A stretch of 64,000 nucleotides of DNA from Peribacillus frigoritolerans (GCF_040250305.1 NZ_CP158190.1:4186001-4250000), one strand, 5' to 3'; shown: positions 44,516-54,330, counted from the first letter of the stretch. Made by a program: numbers and translations. Notes: generated from the sequence alone by a model not told the origin.

Positions 44516-44800
44516 TCACTGATTTTTTTCTGTAAAAATTATTTCCCCCTTTTGATTTTGCTCATATTGCTTTTTTACCAATTTTTCCAATTCCTCTTCA
44601 TCATTCAAATCGATATCACCCGGATTGTCCTCATCAACTCCCTCTATGATCATCATTTCATTTATTATTACCTGATCTCGTGGATACACTTTAAAAAAGT
44701 CTTCTACAGGTTTCTTTTTATCTTTATACGGTTTAGTGAATAAAAAATAGCCGGTCAGGACTATGGTAATTGAAGCAAAAATACCGAATTTCTTTTTCAT
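44516..44800 (-). CDS. Small membrane-anchored acidic protein, 94 aa
   Basis: An N-terminal membrane helix (FGIFASITIVLTGYFLF, after a KKK start) is followed by a short basic stretch and an acidic soluble domain ending in LEKLVKKQYEQNQKGE. I do not recognise the family. GAGGGGATG is a good ribosome site. It probably forms a transcript with the HD-domain gene downstream. Confidence 0.7.
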   Translation of the reverse strand: MKKKFGIFASITIVLTGYFLFTKPYKDKKKPVEDFFKVYPRDQVIINEMMIIEGVDEDNPGDIDLNDEEELEKLVKKQYEQNQKGEIIFTEKNQ

Positions 44801-44825
44801 TTATTCATCCCCTCAACGCTCTAAT

Positions 44826-44855
44826 AATACCCTTATAATACCATATGAGGGTATT
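44826..44855. promoter_or_regulatory. Inverted repeat upstream of the anchored-protein gene
   Basis: Perfect 8-base arms AATACCCT (44826-44833) and AGGGTATT (44848-44855) flank 14 AT-rich bases. They lie 26 bases from the start codon at 44800. This is a candidate operator, with no further evidence. Confidence 0.35.
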
Positions 44856-45004
44856 AACGGTACAAAATAAGTCAAACGCTGCAATGTCCTCAATCCTCCC
44901 CTTTGCAACACTGATGGAATTCCGCTTCACAAAATGGTAAAGTTTAGGAATTTATCATTCGATCTAATATTTGACATTTGGAAATCAGTGAGCTATCATC
45001 CTAA

Positions 45005-45019
45005 TTAACCAGTGGTCAA
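45005..45019. promoter_or_regulatory. TetR-type operator, copy 1
   Basis: TTAACCAGTGGTCAA is a 7-1-7 inverted repeat with one mismatch. It lies 18 bases before the TetR start codon and matches copy 2 at 45623-45637. Confidence 0.75.
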
Positions 45020-45037
45020 TAAATAGGAGGTGTCAAG

Positions 45038-45607
45038 ATGTCGCCAAGGAAATCGGCAGGTAAAGAATTATCCAGGGAAATGGTGTTGAATGAAGCTAGA
45101 AACCTTTTCGCAACGTTAGGGTATTCGAATGTCTCAATGAGGCAATTGGCTAAATCATTGGATTGCAGCCATGGAGCCATTTATTATCATTTTAAAAATA
45201 AGGCGGAAATATTTTACAGTTTGGTAAAAACGGATTTTTCCGTTTTAAATAATTTAATCGATGATATCATCATGTCGGAAAATGACCCTTCTATAAAAAT
45301 GGAAAAGATTTTATTGTGCTTCTTGGAGTTCGGTTTAACCCAACAGAATCATTATTCCGTCATGTTTTTATCGAAGGAAAAAGAAATTCAGCAGTTACTC
45401 CAATTTGATTCTAATAAAACATACGAAAAGCTAATCCAGTCCCTGACGGACCTAACGGACAACAAGCTAAATCCTGCATCCATTTGGTCGATTTTTCTTT
45501 CTCTTCACGGATTCATAACTTTTTATATTAATTCTGAACTATCATATCAAGATGTAAAAGGTTTAGCTTATTTTCATGTAAAAAATATCATCAGGAACAT
45601 CATATAA
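45038..45607 (+). CDS. TetR-family transcriptional regulator
   Basis: A 189-aa TetR regulator. The DNA-binding part is VLNEARNLFATLGYSNVSMR, then LAKSLDCSHGAIYYHFKNKA. The C-terminal ligand domain is not assignable. AGGAGG precedes the ATG. Matching operators before this gene and before the next one suggest that it represses both itself and the DUF4260 gene. Confidence 0.92.
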   Translation: MSPRKSAGKELSREMVLNEARNLFATLGYSNVSMRQLAKSLDCSHGAIYYHFKNKAEIFYSLVKTDFSVLNNLIDDIIMSENDPSIKMEKILLCFLEFGLTQQNHYSVMFLSKEKEIQQLLQFDSNKTYEKLIQSLTDLTDNKLNPASIWSIFLSLHGFITFYINSELSYQDVKGLAYFHVKNIIRNII

Positions 45608-45622
45608 TTTTTTTGAATATTA

Positions 45623-45637
45623 TTGACCATTGGTCAA
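45623..45637. promoter_or_regulatory. TetR-type operator, copy 2
   Basis: The perfect repeat TTGACCATTGGTCAA lies between the TetR gene and the DUF4260 gene. Confidence 0.8.
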
Positions 45638-45658
45638 ATAAACTTTGGAGGTTTTAAT

Positions 45659-46006
45659 ATGGTAAAGAAATACCTTCATATTGAAGGGCTCATGGTCTTT
45701 TTAGCGGTGATTTACATCTATTCGTTATATGAATTCAGCTGGTGGATTTTCCTTCTATTGATTTTATCGCCTGATGTTTCCATGCTGGCCTATCTGATCA
45801 ATGATCGGATTGGAGCAAGGGTTTATAACTTATTTCATACTTATATCCTGTCCATCTTCACGATTTTGCTATCCATTTTCCTAAAGTCGGATGCATTGAT
45901 GCTGATTGGTTTAATTTGGACAGCGCATATAGGAATGGATCGCTTATTTGGATATGGCCTTAAATACACATCATCCTTCAAAGCTACACATATGCAAAGG
46001 TTGTAA
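45659..46006 (+). CDS. DUF4260-family membrane protein
   Basis: A 115-aa protein with about four hydrophobic segments. DUF4260 features include the end of the first third (LILSPDVSMLAYLIND) and the C-terminal TAHIGMDRLFGYGLKY with conserved His and Asp. The function is unknown. The start at 45659 has GGAGG upstream. A perfect operator for the upstream TetR regulator lies before it, so it is the regulator's likely target. Confidence 0.85.
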   Translation: MVKKYLHIEGLMVFLAVIYIYSLYEFSWWIFLLLILSPDVSMLAYLINDRIGARVYNLFHTYILSIFTILLSIFLKSDALMLIGLIWTAHIGMDRLFGYGLKYTSSFKATHMQRL

Positions 46007-46013
46007 TAAGCTT

Positions 46014-46050
46014 AAAAGGCAGTGTGATTAAACATCACACTGCCTTTACT
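46014..46050. terminator. Bidirectional terminator between DUF4260 and queE
   Basis: AAAGGCAGTGTGAT pairs with ATCACACTGCCTTT around a 4-base loop. Confidence 0.92.
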
Positions 46051-46779
46051 TTACACGCCCCGCTTGTTTCCCCATATATAGGTATGCAGCTGGGGCAGGA
46101 CTTTCACATCATTCAATTCATCATCTACTATCACTTTATCAATTAACTCTTCGTACTTCTTCAATAGGCCGCTGATCAATTGACGATCATCCGCCGTCCG
46201 GCTGTCGTCATTGCCGACCTGCAGATAAAAAGGAATATCCGGGTAACGCCCATGTACATGTTTGGCATATTGATAATCTTCCTCGTTAAAGACGACGATC
46301 TTCAATGAGACATGGTTTTCAGGATTTCGATTGGCAAGGTTCGAGATGATTTGGTCGAGCACCGTAAAGTCCGTGTTCATTCCAGAGCTCGGCGGCTTAG
46401 GTGAAATAGTCAGTTCATCAATATCGAGAAACCAATCCTGCCATCTGCTCCCTTGGGTTTCGACACCTATTTTCATTTTATTTTCATGTAAGATCGCTAT
46501 CAAGCCGTTTAGGTTTTTCAGCAGAGCCGGGTTTCCTCCTGATATCGTCACGAAGGAAAAACCAGAACCCCCAATACGCTTCAGCTCATCCCATATTTCT
46601 CTAGCAGTCATCTGGACGGTATCTTCCTTACCGGTGCCATCCCAAGTAAATGCGGAATCACACCAGGCACACGAATAATCGCAGCCGGCCGTCCGAACGA
46701 ACATGGTTTTTTGGCCAATGACCATTCCCTCTCCTTGGATGGTCGGCCCGAAGATTTCCATAACAGGGAGTTTACTCAC
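46051..46779 (-). CDS. queE: 7-carboxy-7-deazaguanine synthase (radical SAM)
   Basis: A 242-aa radical-SAM enzyme that converts carboxytetrahydropterin to 7-carboxy-7-deazaguanine in queuosine synthesis. The cluster motif is CDYSCAWC, with GPTIQGEG before it and TISGGNPAL after it. The length matches B. subtilis QueE (243 aa) if translation starts at the GTG at 46779, which overlaps the queD stop. A longer opening to 46860 would run inside queD. Confidence 0.94.
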   Translation of the reverse strand: MSKLPVMEIFGPTIQGEGMVIGQKTMFVRTAGCDYSCAWCDSAFTWDGTGKEDTVQMTAREIWDELKRIGGSGFSFVTISGGNPALLKNLNGLIAILHENKMKIGVETQGSRWQDWFLDIDELTISPKPPSSGMNTDFTVLDQIISNLANRNPENHVSLKIVVFNEEDYQYAKHVHGRYPDIPFYLQVGNDDSRTADDRQLISGLLKKYEELIDKVIVDDELNDVKVLPQLHTYIWGNKRGV

Positions 46780-47245
46780 TTTCCATCCACTCCCTTCTGG
46801 CTTCGGCATAGCTTGTCGGCGTTTCGTACAGTCGAACAAATTCGACTCTAGCACCCTCATATTCTTTTAATGAAAGGGATTCGGCCATTTTTTCATAAAT
46901 CCAGACAACCATATTTTCAGCTGTTGTATTCATGAGCGGCAGGGTTTCATTCAAATAACGGTGATCCAGGTGGATTTCAATTTCATTTTTCCATATATCC
47001 TTGATGTCCCCAAAATCTATCATCAACCCTCGTGAATCTGTATACCCGCTTAATCCGAAAATGACCTTATACGTGTGGCCATGCAGGTTCTTGCATTTCC
47101 CTTCATAATCATGCAGATGGTGTGCCGCATCAAAGGTGAATTCCTTACTCACGAGAACCCTCTTGTTTGTATACTTCAATTGGCTGCGCTGAATATCTTC
47201 ATCTATTTTTTGGAGTTTATCCACTATCGTAAAACCGTACATCAT
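46772..47245 (-). CDS. queD: 6-carboxy-5,6,7,8-tetrahydropterin synthase
   Basis: A 157-aa enzyme that makes carboxytetrahydropterin from dihydroneopterin triphosphate. Zinc-binding His residues are in [20 protein letters not shown], with the catalytic Cys in the same segment. The DHRYLNE and PTSYAEA motifs complete the site. The first ATG overlaps the queC stop codon (ATGA), so translation is coupled. It is the middle gene of queC-queD-queE. Confidence 0.95.
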   Translation of the reverse strand: MMYGFTIVDKLQKIDEDIQRSQLKYTNKRVLVSKEFTFDAAHHLHDYEGKCKNLHGHTYKVIFGLSGYTDSRGLMIDFGDIKDIWKNEIEIHLDHRYLNETLPLMNTTAENMVVWIYEKMAESLSLKEYEGARVEFVRLYETPTSYAEARREWMESE

Positions 47246-47907
47246 GAAAGCACCTTCCGTCTGCTTACATAGTCATCCAGTCCTTTTTTCCGCAGATTAC
47301 ATGCCGGACAATCTCCACAGCCGTCGGAGATGATTCCGTTATAGCAAGTCAGGGTCTTTTCGCGGACAAAGTCGAACGCGCCTAGCTGATCCGCTAGCTC
47401 CCATGTTTCCTCTTTATTAAGCCACATTAGCGGCGTATCAATCACGAATGACTGGTCCATCGACAAGTTCAAGGTCACATTCAATGATTTAATGAATACA
47501 TCGCGGCAGTCCGGATATCCGCTGAAATCCGTTTCACAGACACCGGTGACAATATGTTTAGCGCCAATCTGACTCGCCAGCACTCCGGCAAACGAAAGGA
47601 ACAGCAAATTCCTCCCTGGTACGAACGTCGACGGCAATTCCCCTTCTTCTCCGTCCGTCACCGCAATATCACTTCTCGTCAGCGCATTTGGTGCCAGTTG
47701 GTTCAGCAGCGACATGTCAAGGATATGATGGTTCACGCCCAATTCCTTGGCAATGTTTTGAGCACATTCGATTTCCAAGCTATGCCGCTGATTATAATCG
47801 AACGTCACCGCTTCCACTTCCTCAAATCTCTCCATCGCCCAGAACAGGCACGTCGTACTGTCCTGACCTCCACTAAACACAACCACTGCCTTTTCTTTCT
47901 TCTTCAT
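47242..47907 (-). CDS. queC: 7-cyano-7-deazaguanine (preQ0) synthase
   Basis: A 221-aa ATP-dependent enzyme that turns 7-carboxy-7-deazaguanine and ammonia into preQ0. The PP-loop is [16 protein letters not shown]. The C-terminal zinc site has Cys residues in [20 protein letters not shown]. The start at 47907 has GGAG upstream. It is the first gene of the operon and lies behind a preQ1-I riboswitch and terminator. Confidence 0.96.
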   Translation of the reverse strand: MKKKEKAVVVFSGGQDSTTCLFWAMERFEEVEAVTFDYNQRHSLEIECAQNIAKELGVNHHILDMSLLNQLAPNALTRSDIAVTDGEEGELPSTFVPGRNLLFLSFAGVLASQIGAKHIVTGVCETDFSGYPDCRDVFIKSLNVTLNLSMDQSFVIDTPLMWLNKEETWELADQLGAFDFVREKTLTCYNGIISDGCGDCPACNLRKKGLDDYVSRRKVLS

Positions 47908-47930
47908 TTCTATAAAACTCCTTTTTACGG

Positions 47931-47964
47931 AAAAAAACAGCACCCTAAGAATAGAGCACTGTTT
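47931..47964 (-). terminator. preQ1-controlled attenuator before queC
   Basis: On the minus strand ACAGTGCTC pairs with GGGTGCTGT (with GU pairs) and is followed by seven T. Confidence 0.8.
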
Positions 47965-47966
47965 CT

Positions 47967-48001
47967 CCTTAGTTTTTTTGAGAGGGTAGCTAGAACCTCT
48001 T
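47967..48001 (-). ncRNA. preQ1-I riboswitch (queCDE operon)
   Basis: The same aptamer as at 42079-42114: AGAGGTTCTAGCTACCCTCT, then CAAAAAAACTAAGG. High preQ1 should favour the following terminator and reduce preQ0 synthesis. Confidence 0.95.
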
Positions 48002-48037
48002 CCGCCTTAACGCGGAATATTATATTTTTCCAAGTCA

Positions 48038-48066
48038 ATAGTAACTTGAAAACGATAAGAAATCAA
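48038..48066 (-). promoter_or_regulatory. Promoter of queCDE
   Basis: On the minus strand TTGATT (48066-48061) and TACTAT (48043-48038) are 17 bases apart. The block is similar to the transporter promoter at 42146-42174. Confidence 0.72.
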
Positions 48067-48190
48067 GATGTTTATATTAAGAGAACATTAGACCTGATGG
48101 AAAATTTGGTTAACTTTTCATTGCTTAAATATCCTTTTATTTATCCGATAAAACAGTGTGAATAAAATATCGATAAAGGGGTCCAATAAT

Positions 48191-49870
48191 TTGAAAAGCA
48201 TTAAAGCAAAGGTATTGGTGGCATTTTCACTCATCATATCTTTATGTGTCATCTTAGGAGCATTCAACATTTATAGCAGCAACAAGTCACTGGTTTATTC
48301 CCAGGATATCATCGAAAAGGAACTTCCGCTTCTTATCCAAGACGAAAAGCTCCTATACAATCTAGCACAAAGAACCGCATACGCCCGGGCCTATATTCTT
48401 TATGGTGACGAGAGTTATAAAGAAGGGTTCTTACAATATACTGAAGAAAGCCAGGTCATCCAGGAGGAACTCCTAGCCTTAAGCGATTCTGATAAAGCGA
48501 AGGAATTGATCGAGAAAAGCGTGGATTGGAGGACGATGATTGTAGATCGGGTATTTACACAATATGAAAAAGGAAATGAAGAACGCGCTAAAGAGATACT
48601 CAAAAATGAAGTGGCGCCAATCAGCAATGAAGTAATGGAGGGTTTCAAGGAGCTTGCTTCGGAACGCGAGGAATTGATTGTCGCTTCTGGTGAAACCGTC
48701 ATCGCCAGCGGGAAATCGGTTAAGACGACAAGTATCATCATATCCATTGCGGCAGTCCTTATTGGCCTTGTCCTTGCGGTTGTTACAGCCAACCTCATTA
48801 CCACCCCCCTCCTTAAAATCAGGGATAGGATGAAAATGGTGGCTGCAGGAGAGCTGAATCATGAGCCCCTGGAGCAAAAGTCAAATGATGAAATGGGCGA
48901 ACTAACGGTATCCGCCAATCAAATGCAGAAAGACCTTCGTGATACTATCGAAAAAATGCTCAGTGTTTCGCAATCCGTTTCCAACAAAAGTGAAGATCTG
49001 ACTCAATCAGCAAATGAAGTGCAGCAGGGCAGCAAACAGATAGCGACTACGATGTATGAACTTTCGGAAGGTTCGGAGTCACAAGCCAACCGGGCATCTG
49101 AAATGGTTCGCATCATGGATGATTTCACCGGCAGGATTAAGCTTGCCCACCTAGAAGGGGTGGATGTAGCTAACAGTTCAACCGAAATCCTTTCCTTGAC
49201 CAAGGAGGGCACCACTTTAATGCGCAGTTCGGTCCAACAGATGCAAAGTATTGATGGGATTGTCAAAAATGCCGTAGAGCAAGTGAAAGGGCTCGATTCT
49301 CAATCACAGCAAATTTCGCAGCTTGTGCAGGTCATCAAGGATATATCCAATCAAACCAATCTATTGGCGCTGAATGCAGCCATAGAAGCTGCTCGTGCTG
49401 GTGAACATGGCAGGGGCTTTGCCATCGTCGCCGATGAAGTGCGGAAACTCGCTGAAGAGGTCACACACTCCGTTGGGGATATCACCAATATTGTCTCCGC
49501 CATTCAAACAGGTTCAAAAACGGTCGTCCACTCCCTGGAAGATGGTTACACACAAGTGGATGAAGGCACAAAACAAATTACGCTCACAGGCCGAACCTTT
49601 GAAACAATTAATCATTCTGTCGGGAATATGGAAATGAAAATACAGCATATAACAGACGAATTGAACTATATCTCCACAAATAGCCAAAAAATCAATCAGG
49701 CTATCGAAGATATCGCAGCCGTTTCTGAAGAGTCCGCGGCAGGAATCGAACAAGTCTCCGCCTCCGCTCAGCAATCCAGCTCTTCGATGGATGAAATCAC
49801 GAATCATGCCAGTGAAATTGCATCCTCGGCAGAACTGCTCACTGAACAGGTTAAGAAGTTCCAATTATGA
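48191..49870 (+). CDS. Methyl-accepting chemotaxis protein (four-helix-bundle sensor)
   Basis: A 559-aa chemoreceptor. TM1 is about residues 9-29, a mainly helical periplasmic sensor of the four-helix-bundle type spans about 30-180, and TM2 is about 182-204. A HAMP domain ([20 protein letters not shown]) and a long signalling coiled coil follow. The conserved hairpin tip reads [23 protein letters not shown] start at 48191 is chosen from GGGG with 9-base spacing. No C-terminal receptor-tether pentapeptide is seen. The ligand is unknown. Confidence 0.9.
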   Translation: MKSIKAKVLVAFSLIISLCVILGAFNIYSSNKSLVYSQDIIEKELPLLIQDEKLLYNLAQRTAYARAYILYGDESYKEGFLQYTEESQVIQEELLALSDSDKAKELIEKSVDWRTMIVDRVFTQYEKGNEERAKEILKNEVAPISNEVMEGFKELASEREELIVASGETVIASGKSVKTTSIIISIAAVLIGLVLAVVTANLITTPLLKIRDRMKMVAAGELNHEPLEQKSNDEMGELTVSANQMQKDLRDTIEKMLSVSQSVSNKSEDLTQSANEVQQGSKQIATTMYELSEGSESQANRASEMVRIMDDFTGRIKLAHLEGVDVANSSTEILSLTKEGTTLMRSSVQQMQSIDGIVKNAVEQVKGLDSQSQQISQLVQVIKDISNQTNLLALNAAIEAARAGEHGRGFAIVADEVRKLAEEVTHSVGDITNIVSAIQTGSKTVVHSLEDGYTQVDEGTKQITLTGRTFETINHSVGNMEMKIQHITDELNYISTNSQKINQAIEDIAAVSEESAAGIEQVSASAQQSSSSMDEITNHASEIASSAELLTEQVKKFQL

Positions 49871-49875
49871 CACTA

Positions 49876-49907
49876 GCAATTTCCCGAATGCGGGAAATTG
49901 CTTTTTC
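49876..49907 (+). terminator. Terminator of the chemoreceptor gene
   Basis: AGCAATTTCCCG pairs with CGGGAAATTGCT around a 4-base loop, followed by five T. Confidence 0.92.
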
Positions 49908-50310
49908 CCTTCCATTCTAATGTTGTTTCATTTTCGTTTATTCGGGGAATAATAACTATACACAATAATAAACCATTAAAAAACAAATCTATCAGAAGCG
50001 GCTGGAAGTGGATATTTCCCTTTGTTTTCAGAATATTTAGTGTATAATTGATTAAAGGAATATTTTAACTTAAATAATCATTGCTTCCAATACCTGCTAC
50101 TGCAAATCCCGAAATTTCCTTTCAACACCATGCACGGGCACTTATACTCAGTAAGGATCCATTGCATGCTTTCTCTTGAATCAAACCATTCACAACTTTA
50201 TTCTCAAAAAAACACGATTTCCATTCCAAATTTGTAAAAAAAGGTTAAAATCAACTAATGATATGTTACTATTAAACCAAGACCTTTTAACCCCATAAGG
50301 AGGAATTCAT
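49908..50310. other. AT-rich gene-free stretch
   Basis: These 400 bases hold no credible ORF, repeat or hairpin beyond the promoter space of the next small gene. TACTAT near 50268 could be its -10. Confidence 0.5.
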
Positions 50311-50526
50311 ATGAAACGTTTTTTCAAATTCATCGCAGATTTTAACGAAAGAAAAGCACTGGAACGGGAAACCGAAGAGTTCTTTCGCAAAGAATACGAA
50401 AATTATATGAAGATGAATCCTGACAATCAAGGAAAAAGAAGGAGATTAGCTCCTAGACTTTATGTGATTGATGGCGGTAAAAAGGGCTCCAACCTTGAGA
50501 TTTCTGACAGAAAGAAATCCAGTTAA
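50311..50526 (+). CDS. Small basic/charged hypothetical protein, 71 aa
   Basis: A highly charged helical protein starting MKRFFKFIADFNERKALE, with a basic C-terminal half (KRRRLAPRLYVIDGGKKG). AAGGAGG lies 7 bases before the ATG, and a terminator follows at 50639. I do not recognise a family. The FxxFxxxFNERKA pattern suggests an amphipathic helix at the N-terminus. Confidence 0.72.
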   Translation: MKRFFKFIADFNERKALERETEEFFRKEYENYMKMNPDNQGKRRRLAPRLYVIDGGKKGSNLEISDRKKSS

Positions 50527-50638
50527 TCTGATTCCTTCCATAATAAGCTACGCATGCTGTAGCTCAAGACCCACAAACGTTAAATCTCCAGGATGAACGG
50601 AGATCCGTGACCATTCCATTCATTTACAATATATAAGC

Positions 50639-50671
50639 CGAAAGCTCAGAAATACTTCTGAGCTTTTTTTA
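50639..50671 (+). terminator. Terminator of the 71-aa gene
   Basis: AAAGCTCAGA pairs with TCTGAGCTTT, followed by a long T run. Confidence 0.9.
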
Positions 50672-51315
50672 TTTTTCATTCTTCTATAAACACTATATCT
50701 ATAGAAGAAACTAGGTATTTTTTTTAAAAAATGGGTTAACTTTAGTTTATTTCATGTTTTAGGTAAAAGTTCAATTATAGGCCCATGGGTATTTCCGAAG
50801 AGAAAACCGAAAAACATTAAAAAAAAGAGATGTGTGCTTTTACTCATCTTTATCCATATTCAAAAGAGTTCAACTAATTGAGTCGTTAGATGCAATATTT
50901 CACATTGAATGACAAATGCATAAAAATTATTACGTTTATGTCAAACAATGGGTATAAACAATTAACAAACTGTAATAAACCTCACTTTTCAAAAATAATT
51001 ATTATTCAAATATAGCCATTATGAATTAGGTTCAAATGCTCATGAATCTATTTTGATTCTGACCAAAATGGGTTTTTATTAAACTTCCCATAATTTAGTG
51101 TAAATAAACCGAGGATTCTCTTGATTTCCAGCCATATCTTTGTACTCATAAAACAATTTATCCCATTAGATACTATTACACTCCAATATACATTTATTTG
51201 AAAAAGCTGATAATAACTATATTACGATAGAATAATTGGCTCTTGCCTATTAAGTTTAAAATCATGTAGTGTGTATTCAGTAATTCAAATATTTGAAAAA
51301 AAGAGAGGTTAAAAA
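50672..51315. promoter_or_regulatory. Long AT-rich upstream region of the capsule operon
   Basis: These 644 bases have no credible ORF. Such long AT-rich leaders are common before regulated capsule operons. I could not define a promoter or operator with confidence. GAGAGG before the ATG at 51316 is the ribosome site. Confidence 0.4.
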
Positions 51316-52497
51316 ATGGCACCAATATTTATTTGTGCGATCTTTTTGCTTGGTTATGGCATTTTTGAACAAAAACGCCATCAGAAGCGTCTCGACTCCA
51401 TCCCGGTACGTGTGAATGTGAATGGGATTCGAGGGAAATCCACTGTAACGCGTCTAATTACAGGAGTGATCCAGGAAGCTAAATACAAAACAGTAGGTAA
51501 AACAACCGGAACGTCAGCAAGAATGATCTATTGGTTTACCGACAAGGAAAAACCGATTGTACGCCGCCCGGAAGGACCCAATATAGGAGAACAACGGCGT
51601 GTAGTTAAAGAAGTTGCCGACTTAGGCACAGAAGCACTGGTTTGTGAGTGCATGGCCGTACAGCCTGACTATCAACTAATCTTCCAAAACAAAATGATAC
51701 AGGCAAACATTGGGGTCATCGTGAATGTATTGGAGGACCATATGGATGTCATGGGACCGACTTTGGATGAGGTTGCTGAAGCCTTCACTGCTACCATTCC
51801 CCATAATGGTCACTTAATAACCATCGAAAGTGAATATTTGGACTTTTTCAAGCAAATTGCCAAAGAACGCAACACAAAAGTGATCGTTGCAGACAATTCC
51901 AGAATTTCGGAAGAATTCCTGCGTGAATTCGATTATATGGTATTTCCTGATAATGCATCACTGGCCTTGGCCGTTGCTGAAGCTTTGGGCATTGATGAAA
52001 AAACGGCTTTTCGCGGCATGTTGAATGCGCATCCCGATCCAGGTGCCATGCGGATCACCAAATTCGGAGATCCCATCCAGCCAACTTTCTTTGTCAATGG
52101 CTTTGCTGCAAATGACGCGTCATCTACGCTGAACATATGGGAACGTGTCAATACGTTCGGATACAGCACAGAACCTCCTATCGTCATCATGAATTGCCGT
52201 GCCGATCGTGTGGACCGTACTGAGCAGTTTGCTAGAGATGTATTACCTTACATAAAATCTGAAATCGTCATTGCCATTGGTGAAACCACATCACCGATTA
52301 CAAGGGTATTCGAGCAAGGGAAATTGGATACTAAAGAATATTGGGATTTAGAAAACTGGTCAACTGAAGAAATCGTGGCCCGTCTCCGCCCATTGATGAA
52401 AAATCGCATCGTCTACGGTGTCGGGAATATTCACGGTGCAGCGGAACCATTAATTGAAGCATTCATGAAATCTAAAACAAAGCAAAAAGCAAGTTAA
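51316..52497 (+). CDS. pgsB: Poly-gamma-glutamate synthase ligase subunit
   Basis: A 393-aa Mur-ligase-like protein (CapB/PgsB) that forms gamma-peptide bonds between glutamates with ATP. An N-terminal membrane helix is followed by the P-loop NGIRGKSTVTRLI. GTSARMIYW, NIGVIVNVLEDHMDVMGPT and NCRADRVDRTEQF are typical. It works with PgsC and PgsA at the membrane. It is the first gene of a capBCADE operon and overlaps no neighbour (15 bases to pgsC). Confidence 0.96.
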   Translation: MAPIFICAIFLLGYGIFEQKRHQKRLDSIPVRVNVNGIRGKSTVTRLITGVIQEAKYKTVGKTTGTSARMIYWFTDKEKPIVRRPEGPNIGEQRRVVKEVADLGTEALVCECMAVQPDYQLIFQNKMIQANIGVIVNVLEDHMDVMGPTLDEVAEAFTATIPHNGHLITIESEYLDFFKQIAKERNTKVIVADNSRISEEFLREFDYMVFPDNASLALAVAEALGIDEKTAFRGMLNAHPDPGAMRITKFGDPIQPTFFVNGFAANDASSTLNIWERVNTFGYSTEPPIVIMNCRADRVDRTEQFARDVLPYIKSEIVIAIGETTSPITRVFEQGKLDTKEYWDLENWSTEEIVARLRPLMKNRIVYGVGNIHGAAEPLIEAFMKSKTKQKAS

Positions 52498-52512
52498 GTA
52501 GGAGGAACCTTA

Positions 52513-52962
52513 ATGTTTGGATCGGATTTATATGTAGCCCTAGTACTTGGAGTAACGCTTAGCCTTATATTTTCAGAAAAGACGGGTGTCGTACCCGCAG
52601 GACTTATCGTGCCAGGTTATTTGGCATTAGTATTTGATCAATGGGAAATCATGCTGACCATTTTGATCATTAGTGTGGTAACTTATTTAATCGTCACTCA
52701 CGGCCTTTCAAGATGGGTGATTTTATATGGAAGAAGAAAATTCGCCGCCATGATGGTGACCGGGATTTGCTTGAAACTACTATTGGACTTAGTCTACCCC
52801 GTCATGCCATTTGAAATATTCGAGTTTCGGGGAATCGGTATAATCGTACCTGGATTGATAGCGAATACCATACAAAGACAAGGAATGCCATTGACACTTG
52901 GCAGCACGCTTTTATTATCCGGCTTAACTTTCGGTTTAATGAACGTGTACTACCTATTCTGA
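52513..52962 (+). CDS. pgsC: Poly-gamma-glutamate synthase membrane subunit
   Basis: A 149-aa protein with about five membrane helices. The pattern DLYVALVLGVTLSLIFSEKT, VPAGLIVPGYLAL and GIGIIVPGLIANTIQRQG matches CapC/PgsC, which forms the synthase core with PgsB. AGGAGG precedes the ATG. It lies 15 bases after pgsB and 10 bases before pgsA. Confidence 0.95.
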   Translation: MFGSDLYVALVLGVTLSLIFSEKTGVVPAGLIVPGYLALVFDQWEIMLTILIISVVTYLIVTHGLSRWVILYGRRKFAAMMVTGICLKLLLDLVYPVMPFEIFEFRGIGIIVPGLIANTIQRQGMPLTLGSTLLLSGLTFGLMNVYYLF

Positions 52963-52972
52963 GGTGCAAAAA

Positions 52973-54256
52973 ATGAAACGGACTTTAAATGCAAAAGAAA
53001 AAACACTTATCTTTATTAAACGCACGAAGAAAAAGAATCTTAAATACACTGGAATCATACTACCTATATTACTAATCGCATTAGTCATTACCACTTGGAT
53101 GGGACGGGCTGAGGAAGTGAAAACAACCGCTCCAAAATCCGATCAACCATTGACAATGACAATGGTCGGTGATGTGATGATGGGACGTTATGTTGAAGAA
53201 GTTACGGAAAGGCACGGGTATGAATACCTCTTCCGGTATATGAAGCCATATTTCGCCAATTCAGATTATGTCAGTGGAAATTATGAACATACCGCTTTAA
53301 AAGAAGAGGTATCTAACTACAAGGAAGCAGATACGCCCATCCGATTAAACTCGAATACTAGTGGTGTGGAAGCCGTTAAAGATGCTGGCTTCTCTGTGGT
53401 GTCTTTAGCCAATAACCATATGATGGACTATGAAGAACAAGGACTTCTTGACACGATTGATGAATTCAAAAGTGCGGATATGCACTATGTCGGTGTTGGA
53501 TCAAACACTGCCGAAGCAAAAAACAGCATCGACTATGCGGATGTTAATGGCTTACGTGTCGCAACACTTGGCTTCACAGATATTTACGGTAAGGATGCCG
53601 TGTCAAAAAATGATAAAGCCGGACTATTGAACTCCAACCCTGATATATTATTTGAAATGATCGGCAAAGCAAGGAATGCCAAGCAAGGCAACGCTGACTT
53701 GGTTGTGGTGAATATGCACTGGGGACAAGAGTATTCAACATCAACAACCGCTCGTCAAAAAGACTTGGCTAAGGCTATCATCGATGCGGGGGCTGACATC
53801 ATCATCGGCCATCACCCCCATGTGCTTCAATCGTTTGATGTTTATAAAGATGGAATCATTTTCTATAGCTTAGGAAATTTCATATTCGATCAAGGCTGGA
53901 CACGCACAAAGGATTCAGCTATGGTTCAATACCATTTAGCGGTAGACGGAAAAGCTACAATCGATGTCGTACCACTGCAAATTGAAGAAGCAACACCAAG
54001 GCCAGCTACCTCTTCAATTGACAAATCACGTGTTTACCGACAGTTGACGAAGGAAACGAGTGAAAAAGTCCAGTGGTCGAAAAAAGAGGATCGCATCGAG
54101 ATTACCTTGGATCACAAGAAGGTAATCGACCATAAGGCACAACGTGAACAAGAGGAAAAGGCAGCAATGGAAAAGAAAGCTGCACTGGAGAAAAAAGCAG
54201 CACAAGAGAAAAAGGCCGTACAAGCTAAACAACAGGAAATGCAACCCATTCAATAA
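52973..54256 (+). CDS. pgsA: Poly-gamma-glutamate synthesis/export protein
   Basis: A 427-aa membrane-anchored protein with one helix near residues 27-45. A large extracellular metallophosphatase-like CapA domain follows, with MVGDVMMGRYVEE, SLANNHMMDY, VNMHWGQEY and IIGHHPHVLQ. CapA/PgsA is needed for polymer export and chain handling. The extreme C-terminus (last about 40 residues) is an unusual Glu/Lys/Ala-rich stretch built on EKKAA-like units. The ATG at 52973 follows GAGGTG with 7-base spacing. Confidence 0.95.
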   Translation: MKRTLNAKEKTLIFIKRTKKKNLKYTGIILPILLIALVITTWMGRAEEVKTTAPKSDQPLTMTMVGDVMMGRYVEEVTERHGYEYLFRYMKPYFANSDYVSGNYEHTALKEEVSNYKEADTPIRLNSNTSGVEAVKDAGFSVVSLANNHMMDYEEQGLLDTIDEFKSADMHYVGVGSNTAEAKNSIDYADVNGLRVATLGFTDIYGKDAVSKNDKAGLLNSNPDILFEMIGKARNAKQGNADLVVVNMHWGQEYSTSTTARQKDLAKAIIDAGADIIIGHHPHVLQSFDVYKDGIIFYSLGNFIFDQGWTRTKDSAMVQYHLAVDGKATIDVVPLQIEEATPRPATSSIDKSRVYRQLTKETSEKVQWSKKEDRIEITLDHKKVIDHKAQREQEEKAAMEKKAALEKKAAQEKKAVQAKQQEMQPIQ

Positions 54257-54330
54257 GGAACGCTTTGTCACTACTATTTGAAGAATGAAGACACACAACT
54301 TAGAAGCTCAACGAAAAGGGGGAACAACCG

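Noticed and set aside
47554..48165. 203-codon plus-strand ORF over queC and its leader
   Set aside because: It is antisense to queC and to the preQ1 riboswitch and has no ribosome site.
50935..50960. Possible sigma-B promoter (GTTTAT and GGGTAT) before the capsule operon
   Set aside because: The spacer is only 10 bases, too short for sigma-B, and the site is about 360 bases from pgsB.
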